DNA from: Chloroflexota bacterium
GTDB taxonomy: Bacteria; Chloroflexota; Dehalococcoidia; SHYD01
Length of the DNA stretch: 52,465 nt
Direction: 5' to 3'
Assembly: GCA_016190485.1 (NCBI GenBank)
Contig: JACPQN010000134.1
Coordinates: forward strand, 1-52,465
The notes beneath the pieces were generated by a model, which was not told where the DNA came from, did not search any database, and was given only the letters and a program-made list of their open reading frames with translations. Position 1 is the first letter of the stretch, and every line of letters starts with the position of its first letter. Below are positions 28,513-37,370 of the stretch, one piece after another. A program made the position numbers and the translations under genes.

Positions 28513-29358
28513 TCAGGACGCTCCTCCTTCGGCAGGCCCTTCGACGTTGCTCAGGACAGGCTCAGGACAGCGCCCTTTTCGGGCCAGGATCAGGGTGCAG
28601 CGGGAAGGTCCCTTCCTGGAGGCGGGCGCCAGCGCCGCGCGATACCCAGCCTCGCACCGGTCCGCCTGGCCGGGCTCGCCGAGGGCGAGGGCCAGCCGTG
28701 CCCGTGCCGCCCAGAGAAGGGCGCTGAGGCTACCCAGCTTGATCTGCTGTAGCGAGGTGTACCCGGCGGCCACCAGCTCCCGGCCCAGCGTTGCCGCCGC
28801 CGGGGGGGAGCCGAAGGGGTGTCTACCGAGCAGTGGGGTCAGCAGCCGCCCGAGGAGGCCTGGCGTCACTATCGCCAAGACGCCGCCGTCGGTCATGGCT
28901 GCATGGATGGCTGCCAACCGTTCTCGCCAGGTCTCCCGGAGGGGCGTCGTCCATAGGACGAGGGGGTAGACGCCGGGAAGAGGAGCGGTTCCGGCCAGGG
29001 GGAGCTGCGCCACGGACGCGGCTGAGCCTGAGAGCGGGCCGTGGGCCAGCCCTTCGGCTCCGCTCAGGACAAGCCCTTCGGCTCCGCTCAGGACAAGCCC
29101 TTCGGCTCCGCTCAGGACAAGCAGGCCGGCTACTGCCGCCGCGGTACCGCTATCTTCGGGCCAGAGCGCGGTGGAGGCGCCGGCCCGCAGCAGCCCCTCG
29201 TAGGCACAGGTGGGAGTCGAGGCCAGCAGGAGCAGCGGCTCCTCCGGGCTGCGCGCCGCGTACAGATGGGCACAGGCCAGGTCCAAGGCCAGACGATACT
29301 CCAAAGACACGCCTTGGGGGAAAACCGCTGTGGGCGTCCAGGGGGCTGCCGTGCTCAT
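28513..29358 (-). CDS. Methyltransferase-like protein containing a translated tandem DNA repeat
   Basis: ORF in operon orientation; weak SAM-MTase C-terminal pattern; (LVLSGAEG)x3 insertion. Confidence 0.55.
   Translation of the reverse strand: MSTAAPWTPTAVFPQGVSLEYRLALDLACAHLYAARSPEEPLLLLASTPTCAYEGLLRAGASTALWPEDSGTAAAVAGLLVLSGAEGLVLSGAEGLVLSGAEGLAHGPLSGSAASVAQLPLAGTAPLPGVYPLVLWTTPLRETWRERLAAIHAAMTDGGVLAIVTPGLLGRLLTPLLGRHPFGSPPAAATLGRELVAAGYTSLQQIKLGSLSALLWAARARLALALGEPGQADRCEAGYRAALAPASRKGPSRCTLILARKGRCPEPVLSNVEGPAEGGAS
29048..29119. repeat. Three exact tandem copies of a 24-bp REP-like unit
   Basis: AGCCCTTCGGCTCCGCTCAGGACA x3. Confidence 0.97.
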
Positions 29359-30563
29359 CTCGTCAGGGTCTCCTGCGCCAGCGGGTGAGCTGTTGGCTCC
29401 AGGGCCTTGCGGTAGACTTCTTCCAGCCGGGCGCCCACCTGGCGCGCGTCATAGCGTGCCTCCGCTTTCCGGCGGCCAGACTCGCCCATGCGCGCGCGCA
29501 GCGCCGGGTCCGCCAGGAGCCCGCGCAGCCGCGCGGCCAGCGCCGCCGCGTTTCCCGGCGGCGCCAGGTAGCCGTTGAGGCCATGATCCACCACTGCCTG
29601 GACGCCGGGGAGGTCGCTGGCCACCACAGGCGTGCCGCAGGCCATGGCCTCGATGAGCACGACCCCGAAAGCCTCGCCCCGAGTGGTGGAAGGCAGCACG
29701 GCCACGTCCGCCAGGGCGTAGTAGAGCGGTAGCTCGGTGGGGACGACCGGTCCCACAAAGCGAACGCGTGCCCCGAGACCTGCTTCCTGGGCCGCCTGCT
29801 GGTAGCGAGGGCGCAGATCGCCATCGCCCACCACCACCAGCGCCGCGCCGGGGAGGCTGCTCAGCGCCTGGAGGAGCACCGGCACGCCCTTGAAGTAGTG
29901 GGCACGGTCCAGCGCCCCAACAAAGAGGGCCACCGGCTGCTCCTCGCCGACGGCGAGGGATTGCCGGAGCCCACGCGCGTCCAGCCCCGGCCGGAAGATC
30001 TGGGTGTCTACGCTGTTGGGCAGCTCCTGGACGAGCTGAGGGGGAAGGGAAGCCAGGCGAGACCGGGCGGCGTAGTCCAGGGTGGTGGCCAGGACCAGCC
30101 GGGCGCTCCGGAGCACCCCCTCTCCTGCCAGCCGGTGGTGCGCCTCCGCCAGCCAGGAGAGGGGCCAGGGCAGCACTACGTCCTGGTGGTAGGTAGCCAC
30201 GTAGGGCACGCCGTAGCGAGCGCTGGCCCACCAGACCTGCTCGCCGCCGAAGTAGAAAGGGTAGTGCAGGTGGACCAGGTCGAAGGGCCGCAGCGCAGGC
30301 GCCAGCCCCCTGAGCAGGGGCGCGTTGCCGAAGCGGATGCGAGGCTGCAGCCGGCGCACGGTAACGCCGGGCGGATCATCCGTCTCGCCGTCTGGGCCTA
30401 GCCCTCCGTCCGGCGGGCCTGCAGCGGTGAAGACGTGGACATCGTGGCCCAGGAGTGCCAGTTGAAAGGCGTTCTGATAGGCCACGGCGCCGGTGCCACC
30501 CCGGTAGGGGGGGAAGGTGGCCGTCACGTGGGCTATACGAAGGGGACTGTGTGGGTGACCCAC
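29355..30563 (-). CDS. Glycosyltransferase family 4
   Basis: [53 protein letters not shown]. Confidence 0.94.
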   Translation of the reverse strand: MGHPHSPLRIAHVTATFPPYRGGTGAVAYQNAFQLALLGHDVHVFTAAGPPDGGLGPDGETDDPPGVTVRRLQPRIRFGNAPLLRGLAPALRPFDLVHLHYPFYFGGEQVWWASARYGVPYVATYHQDVVLPWPLSWLAEAHHRLAGEGVLRSARLVLATTLDYAARSRLASLPPQLVQELPNSVDTQIFRPGLDARGLRQSLAVGEEQPVALFVGALDRAHYFKGVPVLLQALSSLPGAALVVVGDGDLRPRYQQAAQEAGLGARVRFVGPVVPTELPLYYALADVAVLPSTTRGEAFGVVLIEAMACGTPVVASDLPGVQAVVDHGLNGYLAPPGNAAALAARLRGLLADPALRARMGESGRRKAEARYDARQVGARLEEVYRKALEPTAHPLAQETLTR

Positions 30564-30594
30564 CCGGTTGTCCTGCCTTTCGGCGGGCGGAACT

Positions 30595-31695
30595 TTACCA
30601 GTGGACAGCCCAGCGTACCACGCGGTGCCAGGTCTCGAACAGCGGGTTCACCATAGTCTTGGCGAGCCTGGCCAAGGGATGCTGCAGCTCCTCCAGGAGG
30701 AGTTGACCGTCGCAGCCCGCCAGCAGCGCCGCGTCGGAGGCCCGACGGGAGGCCTGGGTGTGCCGCCTTGCCGCGAGAATGTCGGGGAGGTGAGCGAGGA
30801 CCCACCCGTAGGTCTGGAGCTTGCCCCAGAAGGCCCGGGGGCCGCGCAGCAGACAGTAGCCCAGCACCAGCAGCTCCACGGCCAGGAGCGCGGGCGCCAG
30901 CAGCGCCAGGGTGCGCCACTGGTAGAGCTTCAGGAGCATTGCCGGGCGGTTGCGCTCCAGGAGCTGGAGCTTCTCCGGTGTGAAGCGTGGCTGGAAGTCG
31001 TGGAGCACCACCGACCGGGGCACGCACAGGCTGCGGTAGCCCGCCAGCGCAGCCCGCAGGGAGAGGTCGGTATCCTCCAGGTAGAGGAAAAACGAAGGGT
31101 CGAAGCCTCGCAGCCGGTGAAAAAGCTCTCTCCGTGTCAGGAAGGCGGCCCCCGACACCGCGGGCACGCTCTCGACCAGGGTCCACGCTTCAGCGGGATC
31201 GTTGTAACCCCGGCAGGGGGTGATGCCCGTGTAGTGGGCCGCGTTGCCGCAGGTGTTGACCCTGGCGGGGTTGTGGCGCAGCAGGATCTTGGGTGTCACG
31301 AGGCCGGCCGCGGGGTTCGCGTCAAGGGCCGCTACCAGCGGCTCCAGCCATCCCGGAGTAAAGACCAGGTCCTGGTTGGCCACGGCCAGGAACTCCCGGT
31401 GCGCTGCCTGCAAGCCCGCGTTGGCCGCCGCACCGTAGCCGGTGTTCTGGCCCTGCTGGAGCAGGCGGACTGCGGGAAACTCCCTCCGCACCAGGTCGGG
31501 CGTACCGTCGGTGGAGGCGTTGTCAACCACCACCACTTCCAGCCCATCGCCGCTGCTCTCCAGCAGGGAGCGCAGGCAGTCCCGGATGTAGCCCGCGCCG
31601 TTGTAGGTCACCACCGCCACCGTGACCCGCTGGGCCGCGGCGACGTGAGGAGACGTCGTGGCGTGGGACCTGGGAGCGATGGCGCTAATGGTCAC
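30595..31695 (-). CDS. Glycosyltransferase family 2
   Basis: VTVAVVTYNGAGYIRDCLRSLL, VVVVDNASTDGT and FDPSFFLYLEDTDLSLRAALAGY motifs. Confidence 0.94.
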   Translation of the reverse strand: MTISAIAPRSHATTSPHVAAAQRVTVAVVTYNGAGYIRDCLRSLLESSGDGLEVVVVDNASTDGTPDLVRREFPAVRLLQQGQNTGYGAAANAGLQAAHREFLAVANQDLVFTPGWLEPLVAALDANPAAGLVTPKILLRHNPARVNTCGNAAHYTGITPCRGYNDPAEAWTLVESVPAVSGAAFLTRRELFHRLRGFDPSFFLYLEDTDLSLRAALAGYRSLCVPRSVVLHDFQPRFTPEKLQLLERNRPAMLLKLYQWRTLALLAPALLAVELLVLGYCLLRGPRAFWGKLQTYGWVLAHLPDILAARRHTQASRRASDAALLAGCDGQLLLEELQHPLARLAKTMVNPLFETWHRVVRWAVHW

Positions 31696-32905
31696 GATGA
31701 CCTCCTAGAGGTCGCTCCTCCAGGGAGAGCATGCGCCGCTCCAGGTCCAGGAAGGTGCTCCGGAGGACATGGAGGAGAATGCCCGTGAAGAGGGTGATCA
31801 GGCCCACCGAGACGCTCATGATGGTGATCAGGGCGTAGCCTACCGCCAGCTCGCTGGTGCGCTGGTAGATGTCGGTGACCAGGGCGCCCAGGAGCAGGCC
31901 CGCCAGGAAGAGGGCTGCTCCGGGCACGCCGAAGAAGAGGAGCGGGCGGTGCCGGCCCACCAACTGGAGGACGCCGTTGAGGACGTGCAACCCCTGGCGC
32001 AGGACGTTCCGCTTGGGGGGATCGGGGTAGAGGGCGGTGATGGGCATCTCGACGATCTGCAGCCCGAAGTCCCTGGCGGCGAACTGCATCTCCGACTCCA
32101 CGCTCAGCCCCTTGCTGCCGAAGACCAGCGCGTCGATGGCCTTCCTGGAGAAGGCCCGGAAGCCGCTCTGGGAGTCGGTGACGGCCGTGCCTGAGCCGGC
32201 GTTGGTGGCCAGGGTGATGGCCTGCTGCCCGAAGCGCCGCATGCCGGGGATAGCCCCGTCGGAACTCGCGAGGAAGCGGGAGCCGATGACGATATCCGCC
32301 TGGCCCGAGAGGATGGGGCCCAGCAGGGAGTGCAGCTCCTCCGGGCGGTGCTGGCCGTCGCCGTCCAGCAGCACCAGGACATCCGCCTCGGCGGTGCGGG
32401 CGAAGCGAAACGCGGTGTTCAGGGCCTCTGCCTTGCCCTGGTTCACCTCGTGCTGGAGGACGGTGGCGCCTGCCGCGCGGGCGATCTCCGCCGTGCGGTC
32501 CTGGGAGCCGTCGTCCACTACCACCACGGGCAGGCCCAGGAGGCGGGTGGCCAGCACCACGCTGCCGATGAAACGCTCCTCGTTGTAGGCAGGGATGGCC
32601 ACGAACGTCTTGGCCGCGACGGCGCCGGGCGCCGGCTCCACGGGCGCCAGGGCGGGAGCGCCGGGCCTTCGGGTCCGCTGGCCGGTCTCCGGTGGTTTCT
32701 GAGGGGATGCGTCTTCTGGCATGGTAGCCTCCTCGCCGCCGCCCTGGGCCAGCGCCCAGAGGTGTCCAGCCTGGGCGGAGGTTCTGGCGGTTGGCCTTAA
32801 GCGCAGTGTCCAGCGCCCTTCGGCAGGCTCAGGACGGCGCCCTTCGGCAGGCCCGTCGAGGGCCTCAGGACGCGGCTCAGGACGAGGGGCGGCGGCGCTG
32901 GTCAT
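31685..32905 (-). CDS. Glycosyltransferase family 2, polyprenol-phosphate type, two C-terminal TM segments
   Basis: FVAIPAYNEERFIGSVVLATR, VVVVDDGSQDRTAEIARAAGATVLQHEVNQGKAEALNTAF; REP-derived N-terminal tail. Confidence 0.92.
   Translation of the reverse strand: MTSAAAPRPEPRPEALDGPAEGRRPEPAEGRWTLRLRPTARTSAQAGHLWALAQGGGEEATMPEDASPQKPPETGQRTRRPGAPALAPVEPAPGAVAAKTFVAIPAYNEERFIGSVVLATRLLGLPVVVVDDGSQDRTAEIARAAGATVLQHEVNQGKAEALNTAFRFARTAEADVLVLLDGDGQHRPEELHSLLGPILSGQADIVIGSRFLASSDGAIPGMRRFGQQAITLATNAGSGTAVTDSQSGFRAFSRKAIDALVFGSKGLSVESEMQFAARDFGLQIVEMPITALYPDPPKRNVLRQGLHVLNGVLQLVGRHRPLLFFGVPGAALFLAGLLLGALVTDIYQRTSELAVGYALITIMSVSVGLITLFTGILLHVLRSTFLDLERRMLSLEERPLGGHRDH
32811..32884. repeat. REP-like repeat cluster in the 5' coding end
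   Basis: CGCCCTTCGGCAGGCTCAGGACGGCGCCCTTCGGCAGGCCCGTCGAGGGCCTCAGGACG. Confidence 0.85.
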
Positions 32906-32908
32906 GGC

Positions 32909-33757
32909 CTAGAACCTCAGTACGATTACAGTGTAGCAGATGCCCAGGAAAATCAGCCCCAAAATGACCACCAGCTCCCGGAACTGCCGGTTCAGCCGGC
33001 CCAAGAGCGAGTTGGGCATCAGGCGGCTCAGCGGGCCGGTCATGTCCTGGAAGACCACCAGCACCAGGAGGGTCAGGATCAGCAGGAAGCCCGCGTTCAT
33101 GCCCTCGGCCGAGACGAAATGCTCCTTGTAGTAGGCGACAGCAGAGATGGACCCCATCATCGAAGTGGAGAAGGTCGCGAAAGAGACGAAGCTGGACCAC
33201 ACCTGGGGTGGGTAAGGTGGCAGCGACAGGGTCCGCTCCCAGGACTCCCGTTCCGTGGTGACCCTGGCCACGAAGTTGAGCTGCCGCCCAGCCGCGAGGT
33301 CCACCTTGTGGACGTACTTGTAGATCCGGCTGCCCTGAGACGGCAGCGTGCTGGCGCCACTTTGCAGCATCGTGTTGCCCAGGAACAGCTCGTGGCGGAA
33401 GGTCTCCTCCTGGTCTCGAGGGTTGGTCACCTCCAGGGCCACCACCACGGGCTGGCCGTCCTTGGGCACCTCCGGTACCACCGTCAGGCCCAGCGGCCCC
33501 GACGCGGGCCGGGAGGAGAGCCACAGCACTCCCCAGAGGAGGATGATGGACCAGAGAACGGCCAGCTTGAGCCAGGGGTCTCGATGGCCCTGCCCTTCGA
33601 GAGCCTCAGGGCGGCGCCCTTCGGCAGGCCCTTCGTGAGCCTCAGGACGCGGCTCAGGGCGGCGCCCTTCGACAGGCCTGCCTGTCCGGCGGCCAGGCTC
33701 AGGACAGCGGGTTGCAGGCGTCGTCTCAGCGCGGTCCTTCGGTGACAGGGTGGTCAC
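32909..33757 (-). CDS. DUF1616-like extracytoplasmic/TM protein of unknown function
   Basis: N-terminal TM, beta-type domain (VVVALEVTNPRDQEETFRHELFLG...), C-terminal TM segments; REP-derived N-terminus. Confidence 0.65.
   Translation of the reverse strand: MTTLSPKDRAETTPATRCPEPGRRTGRPVEGRRPEPRPEAHEGPAEGRRPEALEGQGHRDPWLKLAVLWSIILLWGVLWLSSRPASGPLGLTVVPEVPKDGQPVVVALEVTNPRDQEETFRHELFLGNTMLQSGASTLPSQGSRIYKYVHKVDLAAGRQLNFVARVTTERESWERTLSLPPYPPQVWSSFVSFATFSTSMMGSISAVAYYKEHFVSAEGMNAGFLLILTLLVLVVFQDMTGPLSRLMPNSLLGRLNRQFRELVVILGLIFLGICYTVIVLRF
33590..33712. repeat. REP-like repeat cluster in the 5' coding end
   Basis: Several diverged CCCTTCGrCAGGC...CTCAGGAC units. Confidence 0.85.
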
Positions 33758-34734
33758 GGGCGCTCACTCCTCGCCGACGCCAGGCGTGGCCTGGCGATGT
33801 TGTTACTATCGGCAGCGGTCACGGAGCCTCCAATCCAGAGATAGAGGCCCACGAAGGCCAGGTACCACAGGGGAAAGAGGACGTAGGCCAGGTACTCGTG
33901 GGTGAACCAGAGGCTCTCGGCGCCGCCGTGATAGCCGGCCACCATGAGGGCCGTGATCCGCAGCACGTTCTGGAGCCAGGTGCCGGCCACGCCCGCCAGC
34001 AGCAGGCTGGCCGAGGGGCCCAGGGGCAGCGGCCGCTCGTAGGCCATCAGCCCGAAGAGTCCCAGGAAGAGGGCCATAGTGGTGGGGCCGGCGCAGTCCG
34101 TGCTCACCGTCGCCTGGAAGGGCGCGCCTGCGGCGGTGGTCAGGGTCAGGTCCATGCCCGCGGCGCCAACAGGATACCCCAGGAGCTGACTGAGCCAGAC
34201 CACGGGATAGAGCACCGTCCGGGCATAGGGCTCGGCGACCCACTGGGTCACCACACCGGGATAGAGCACCACCAGGACGTTCACGGCCAGCACCAGCACC
34301 ACCACCGGAGCTGCCCGGCCAAAGAGGGCCACGAAGAGACCGCCCCAGCCAGCCACCAGGGCTGCCTGGGCCGGCAGCAACGTCGCGCTGGCCAGGAGCG
34401 AACCGCCCACCAGGATGGCCCCCGGGCTGGTGGGGGCTTCCATCAGTCGCCAGGTCTGGGAGCGCCGCCGCCACAGCACCAGCCCGCCCAGGGCCAGCAC
34501 CATCCAGGGGGCAAGCCGCTCCTGGAGCAGCGCTTCGGGATTGGCCAGCGGCGCCGTCAGCGGCGCTCCCCTGAGGGCCAATTGCGCCAGCGCCCAGTAC
34601 GCAGCCAGCGCAGCCAGCAGCGCTATCCTCGTCTGGCGCTCGTCAAGCCACCAGAGCAACGCCTTGCCCTGGTAACCGCTCATCGCCTGCTCCGCCATGC
34701 TCATCGTCTCTAGCCTATCCTGTCGCGAAGCCAC
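33754..34734 (-). CDS. Exosortase/archaeosortase family protein
   Basis: Multi-TM with conserved Cys/Arg/His context: STDCAGPTTMALFLGLFGL ... NVLRITALMVAGYHGG ... FTHEYLAYVLFPLWYLAF. Confidence 0.85.
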   Translation of the reverse strand: MASRQDRLETMSMAEQAMSGYQGKALLWWLDERQTRIALLAALAAYWALAQLALRGAPLTAPLANPEALLQERLAPWMVLALGGLVLWRRRSQTWRLMEAPTSPGAILVGGSLLASATLLPAQAALVAGWGGLFVALFGRAAPVVVLVLAVNVLVVLYPGVVTQWVAEPYARTVLYPVVWLSQLLGYPVGAAGMDLTLTTAAGAPFQATVSTDCAGPTTMALFLGLFGLMAYERPLPLGPSASLLLAGVAGTWLQNVLRITALMVAGYHGGAESLWFTHEYLAYVLFPLWYLAFVGLYLWIGGSVTAADSNNIARPRLASARSERP

Positions 34735-34755
34735 GTCACTCTGGTCCTAGTCCCG

Positions 34756-35646
34756 CTACCGCAGCAGCAAGCCCGCTGGCACGCCCAGGAGGAAGGGCCA
34801 GGTGCTCACCAGCAGGGTGTTGTTCAGTCCATGCCAGAAGAGGGGCCCGGCCAGGCTCCCGGTCTTCCAGCGCATGTAGCCCAGCAGGGCGCCGGCCATG
34901 AAGGTGAACCCCAGCTCCGGCACGGATCGCCAGCTCATGTGCATCACACCAAAGAGGGCGGCGGTCAGCAGCAGCCCTTGCCACGCGCCCAGGGCCTGGG
35001 TCAGGTCCTGCTGCAGGATGCCGCGAAAGAGCAACTCCTCCGCCACCGCCACAAAGAGGAACATATAGAGCGCGTCCCGCAGCAGCAGGCCCGTACTGAA
35101 GCTGGGGAGCTGCGGGCTGGGCAGCAGGATGATGTACTCCACCAGGGAGGTGGGAACCCCCAGGGCCAGGCCCAGGGCCATGTAGCGCCCCAGTCCGGGT
35201 CGCACCAGACCCAGCTCCCGCAAGCGGGGCAGGCTGTAGCCCCGCCGGTAGAGGTGCCAGAAGACCAGCCCCAGGATCACGGAGTAGACGCCGGGCAGCA
35301 GGTAGGCCTGGTTCACGATGAACCAGGGGAGGCTGGCCGTCAGCAGGATGTAGGTGGGCGCCAGCATCAGGGAGCTGGCGCTGCGGCTGATGGCGTCGCT
35401 CAGGGGCACGATGGTGGTCAGCACGTAGGTGGCGATGACCAGGGCCAGGCAGAGCAGGATCCCGTAGCCCACGTCCTGGTAGGCAAAGATGTACTCCGCT
35501 CCGGCGATGGCCAGCACTAGCCCGTAGGGCAGGAGCCTCTCGTGCCGGGCCAGGGCAACGGGCCAGGCTGTGGCGCCCCCTTCGGCCATGCTCAGGGCAT
35601 GCTTCGAGAGCCTCAGGATGGCACTCTGGCTCCAGGTGGCGATCAT
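34756..35646 (-). CDS. CPBP family intramembrane metalloprotease
   Basis: EELLFRGILQQDL, ALFGVMHMS and HGLNNTLL motifs; REP-derived N-terminus. Confidence 0.88.
   Translation of the reverse strand: MIATWSQSAILRLSKHALSMAEGGATAWPVALARHERLLPYGLVLAIAGAEYIFAYQDVGYGILLCLALVIATYVLTTIVPLSDAISRSASSLMLAPTYILLTASLPWFIVNQAYLLPGVYSVILGLVFWHLYRRGYSLPRLRELGLVRPGLGRYMALGLALGVPTSLVEYIILLPSPQLPSFSTGLLLRDALYMFLFVAVAEELLFRGILQQDLTQALGAWQGLLLTAALFGVMHMSWRSVPELGFTFMAGALLGYMRWKTGSLAGPLFWHGLNNTLLVSTWPFLLGVPAGLLLR
35578..35626. repeat. REP-like repeat
   Basis: CCCTTCGGCCATGCTCAGGGCATGCTTCGAGAGCCTCAGGATGGC inside the 5' end of the CPBP ORF. Confidence 0.75.
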
Positions 35647-36041
35647 TGCGCCCTCCCCTTCAGGTGATAGGTGGTCTCCTCCAGGGGCGTCAGGTTGCGC
35701 GCCTCAAAGACCTGCACCCGCACCGCGCCTTCGCTCAGCTCCGATGGCGCGATCCGCTGGGTGTAGGAGTACCTTCTTCCCCGGGGCACGATGGTCTCGT
35801 CCCCCCTGACGACGCCATCCACGGAGACCTGGACGGTGTATCCCTTGTACTCTTCTTCGTGGTTGGCCAGGACGATGCTCAGCCTCCAGCCGTCCCCCGC
35901 CGGCGTCAGGGCAATGTCCTCCACCGGCCTGGGGGCAGGGGACTCGGTCCGGGGCGCCGGCGCTGGCGGGACCAGGGTGGCGACCACCAGCAGGCCCAGC
36001 ACCAGGAAGGAGAAGACGGACAGCGCCGTCACCTTTTTCAT
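35643..36041 (-). CDS. Small secreted/anchored protein, DUF1616-C-terminal-like
   Basis: N-terminal signal/TM then a beta-type domain; between CPBP and CTERM-substrate genes. Confidence 0.65.
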   Translation of the reverse strand: MKKVTALSVFSFLVLGLLVVATLVPPAPAPRTESPAPRPVEDIALTPAGDGWRLSIVLANHEEEYKGYTVQVSVDGVVRGDETIVPRGRRYSYTQRIAPSELSEGAVRVQVFEARNLTPLEETTYHLKGRAQ

Positions 36042-37237
36042 GACGCTACCCCCTGGGTCGCCAAGGGCGATGTCCTGAGCCTGTCGAAGGGCCGGCGGGT
36101 GGACCAGGTGTAGATGGCGGCGGCCAGGGCCATGACGACGGCCGTGGCCAGCAGGCTGGGCAGCTCCGGCACCAGGGCGCTGGCGTTCACCGTGAAGGTG
36201 TCGTCGGCCAGGGGCTTGTTGACGGTTTCCGAGATGGAGGCGTAGGTGGTGGCCGCCGAACCGGAGGGGTCGAAGACCACCGCGTGCCAGGTGCCCGCGG
36301 CCAGGGTGCTCCCGGCCACCAACCGGCAGGAGCTATCGAGCGTGCCGCTCACGGCGGCCTGGTTGTCGGTGCAGGCCTTGAAGCCGGTGGAGTCGTAGTA
36401 GGCGATGACGTAGGTGCCCCCCAGTTTGAAGCCCGTGCCCCGCATGTAGACGGCCTCCTGGTTGGCGGCGGTGAGGCTGTCGTTCTGCGCCGTGCGCCCG
36501 GAGTCGCTGTAGGAGTCCCACACCGCGGTGAAGGTGGCCGAGAGAGAGGGCTTGCTGGACACTGCCTCGTCGGTGTTGAAAGTGCTGACGGTGGACTGGG
36601 GGTTGGCCTCGGTGCCGTCCTTGATGAGCCAGCCGAAGTTGGAGGAGTTGGTGGCCACGAAGCTGGACACGTCGGTGGTGACGGTCCAAGAGAGGGTACT
36701 GGGGGTCGCCGTGGTAGTGGCGGTGCCCGTGGCGGTGGCGTTAAAGTCGCCGCCTGCGGTGGTCCAGGGACTGCTCCAGGTCGCGGTACCTTCTGCCCAG
36801 CTCGTGGTGACCTTGTGGGCGCCCAGGGTCCTGCCGGTCACGGTAGCGGTCTGGGTGAGGGAGAGGGTCCCCACGGAGACGGTGGCGGTGTCTGGCACCG
36901 CTAAGAGGTCGAACCTGGCCAGGGAGCGCCCGCGCTTGTTGGTGCCGCCTTTGACCACGCTCATGGTGGTCGCGGTGCCGTAGTTGGTGGTCTGGTTGGC
37001 GTCGTCGATCCAGGTATCGTCGCTGGCGGTGAAGGTGCGGGTGACGCTGGTGGCGCCGCCGGCTCGGGCCGGCGTGCTCGGAGCAGCGCCGGGCCACAGG
37101 CCCAGCGCCAGGTTCAGCGCCAGGCTCAGCTCCACCGCCCAGAAGAGCGACCTGACCCAGCGAGCCTGCCGTTCTCGTCGGGGGCCGCTAGCCCCCTCTG
37201 TCGCCCTTGTTCCGCTCGTCATCACTCGCATCAGCAT
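36038..37237 (-). CDS. Secreted DNRLRE-like (CBM96-like) protein with C-terminal sorting signal
   Basis: N-terminal TM/signal; FTASDDTWIDDANQTTNYGTATTMSVVKGGTNKRGRSLARFDLLAVP; C-terminus VPELPSLLATAVVMALAAAIYTWSTRR. Confidence 0.82.
   Translation of the reverse strand: MLMRVMTSGTRATEGASGPRRERQARWVRSLFWAVELSLALNLALGLWPGAAPSTPARAGGATSVTRTFTASDDTWIDDANQTTNYGTATTMSVVKGGTNKRGRSLARFDLLAVPDTATVSVGTLSLTQTATVTGRTLGAHKVTTSWAEGTATWSSPWTTAGGDFNATATGTATTTATPSTLSWTVTTDVSSFVATNSSNFGWLIKDGTEANPQSTVSTFNTDEAVSSKPSLSATFTAVWDSYSDSGRTAQNDSLTAANQEAVYMRGTGFKLGGTYVIAYYDSTGFKACTDNQAAVSGTLDSSCRLVAGSTLAAGTWHAVVFDPSGSAATTYASISETVNKPLADDTFTVNASALVPELPSLLATAVVMALAAAIYTWSTRRPFDRLRTSPLATQGVAS
36068..36092. repeat. REP-like repeat in the 3' coding end
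   Basis: GATGTCCTGAGCCTGTCGAAGGGCC, translated as PFDRLRTS. Confidence 0.8.
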
Positions 37238-37330
37238 CAGTTTCAGTGTGGTACGCCCCTACAGTGTTGCTTATCCGTGCTTCGGGGGATTCGTCCTCCC
37301 CCGTTAGTGTGATCTCCGTCACGCAGGAAT

Positions 37331-37370
37331 AAAAAATCCGGCCACCCTAGCGTGCTGGCTGCCAACACGC
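37331..37370 (-). promoter_or_regulatory. Hairpin followed by a T-run in the leader of the CTERM-substrate gene
   Basis: Minus strand GCGTGTTGG-CAG-CCAGCACGC (9 bp, one G-T), 13 nt, TTTTTT. Confidence 0.35.

Noticed and set aside
29048-29119. CRISPR array
   Set aside because: Tandem 24-bp units with no spacers; part of the REP-like family. No CRISPR array or cas gene seen anywhere.
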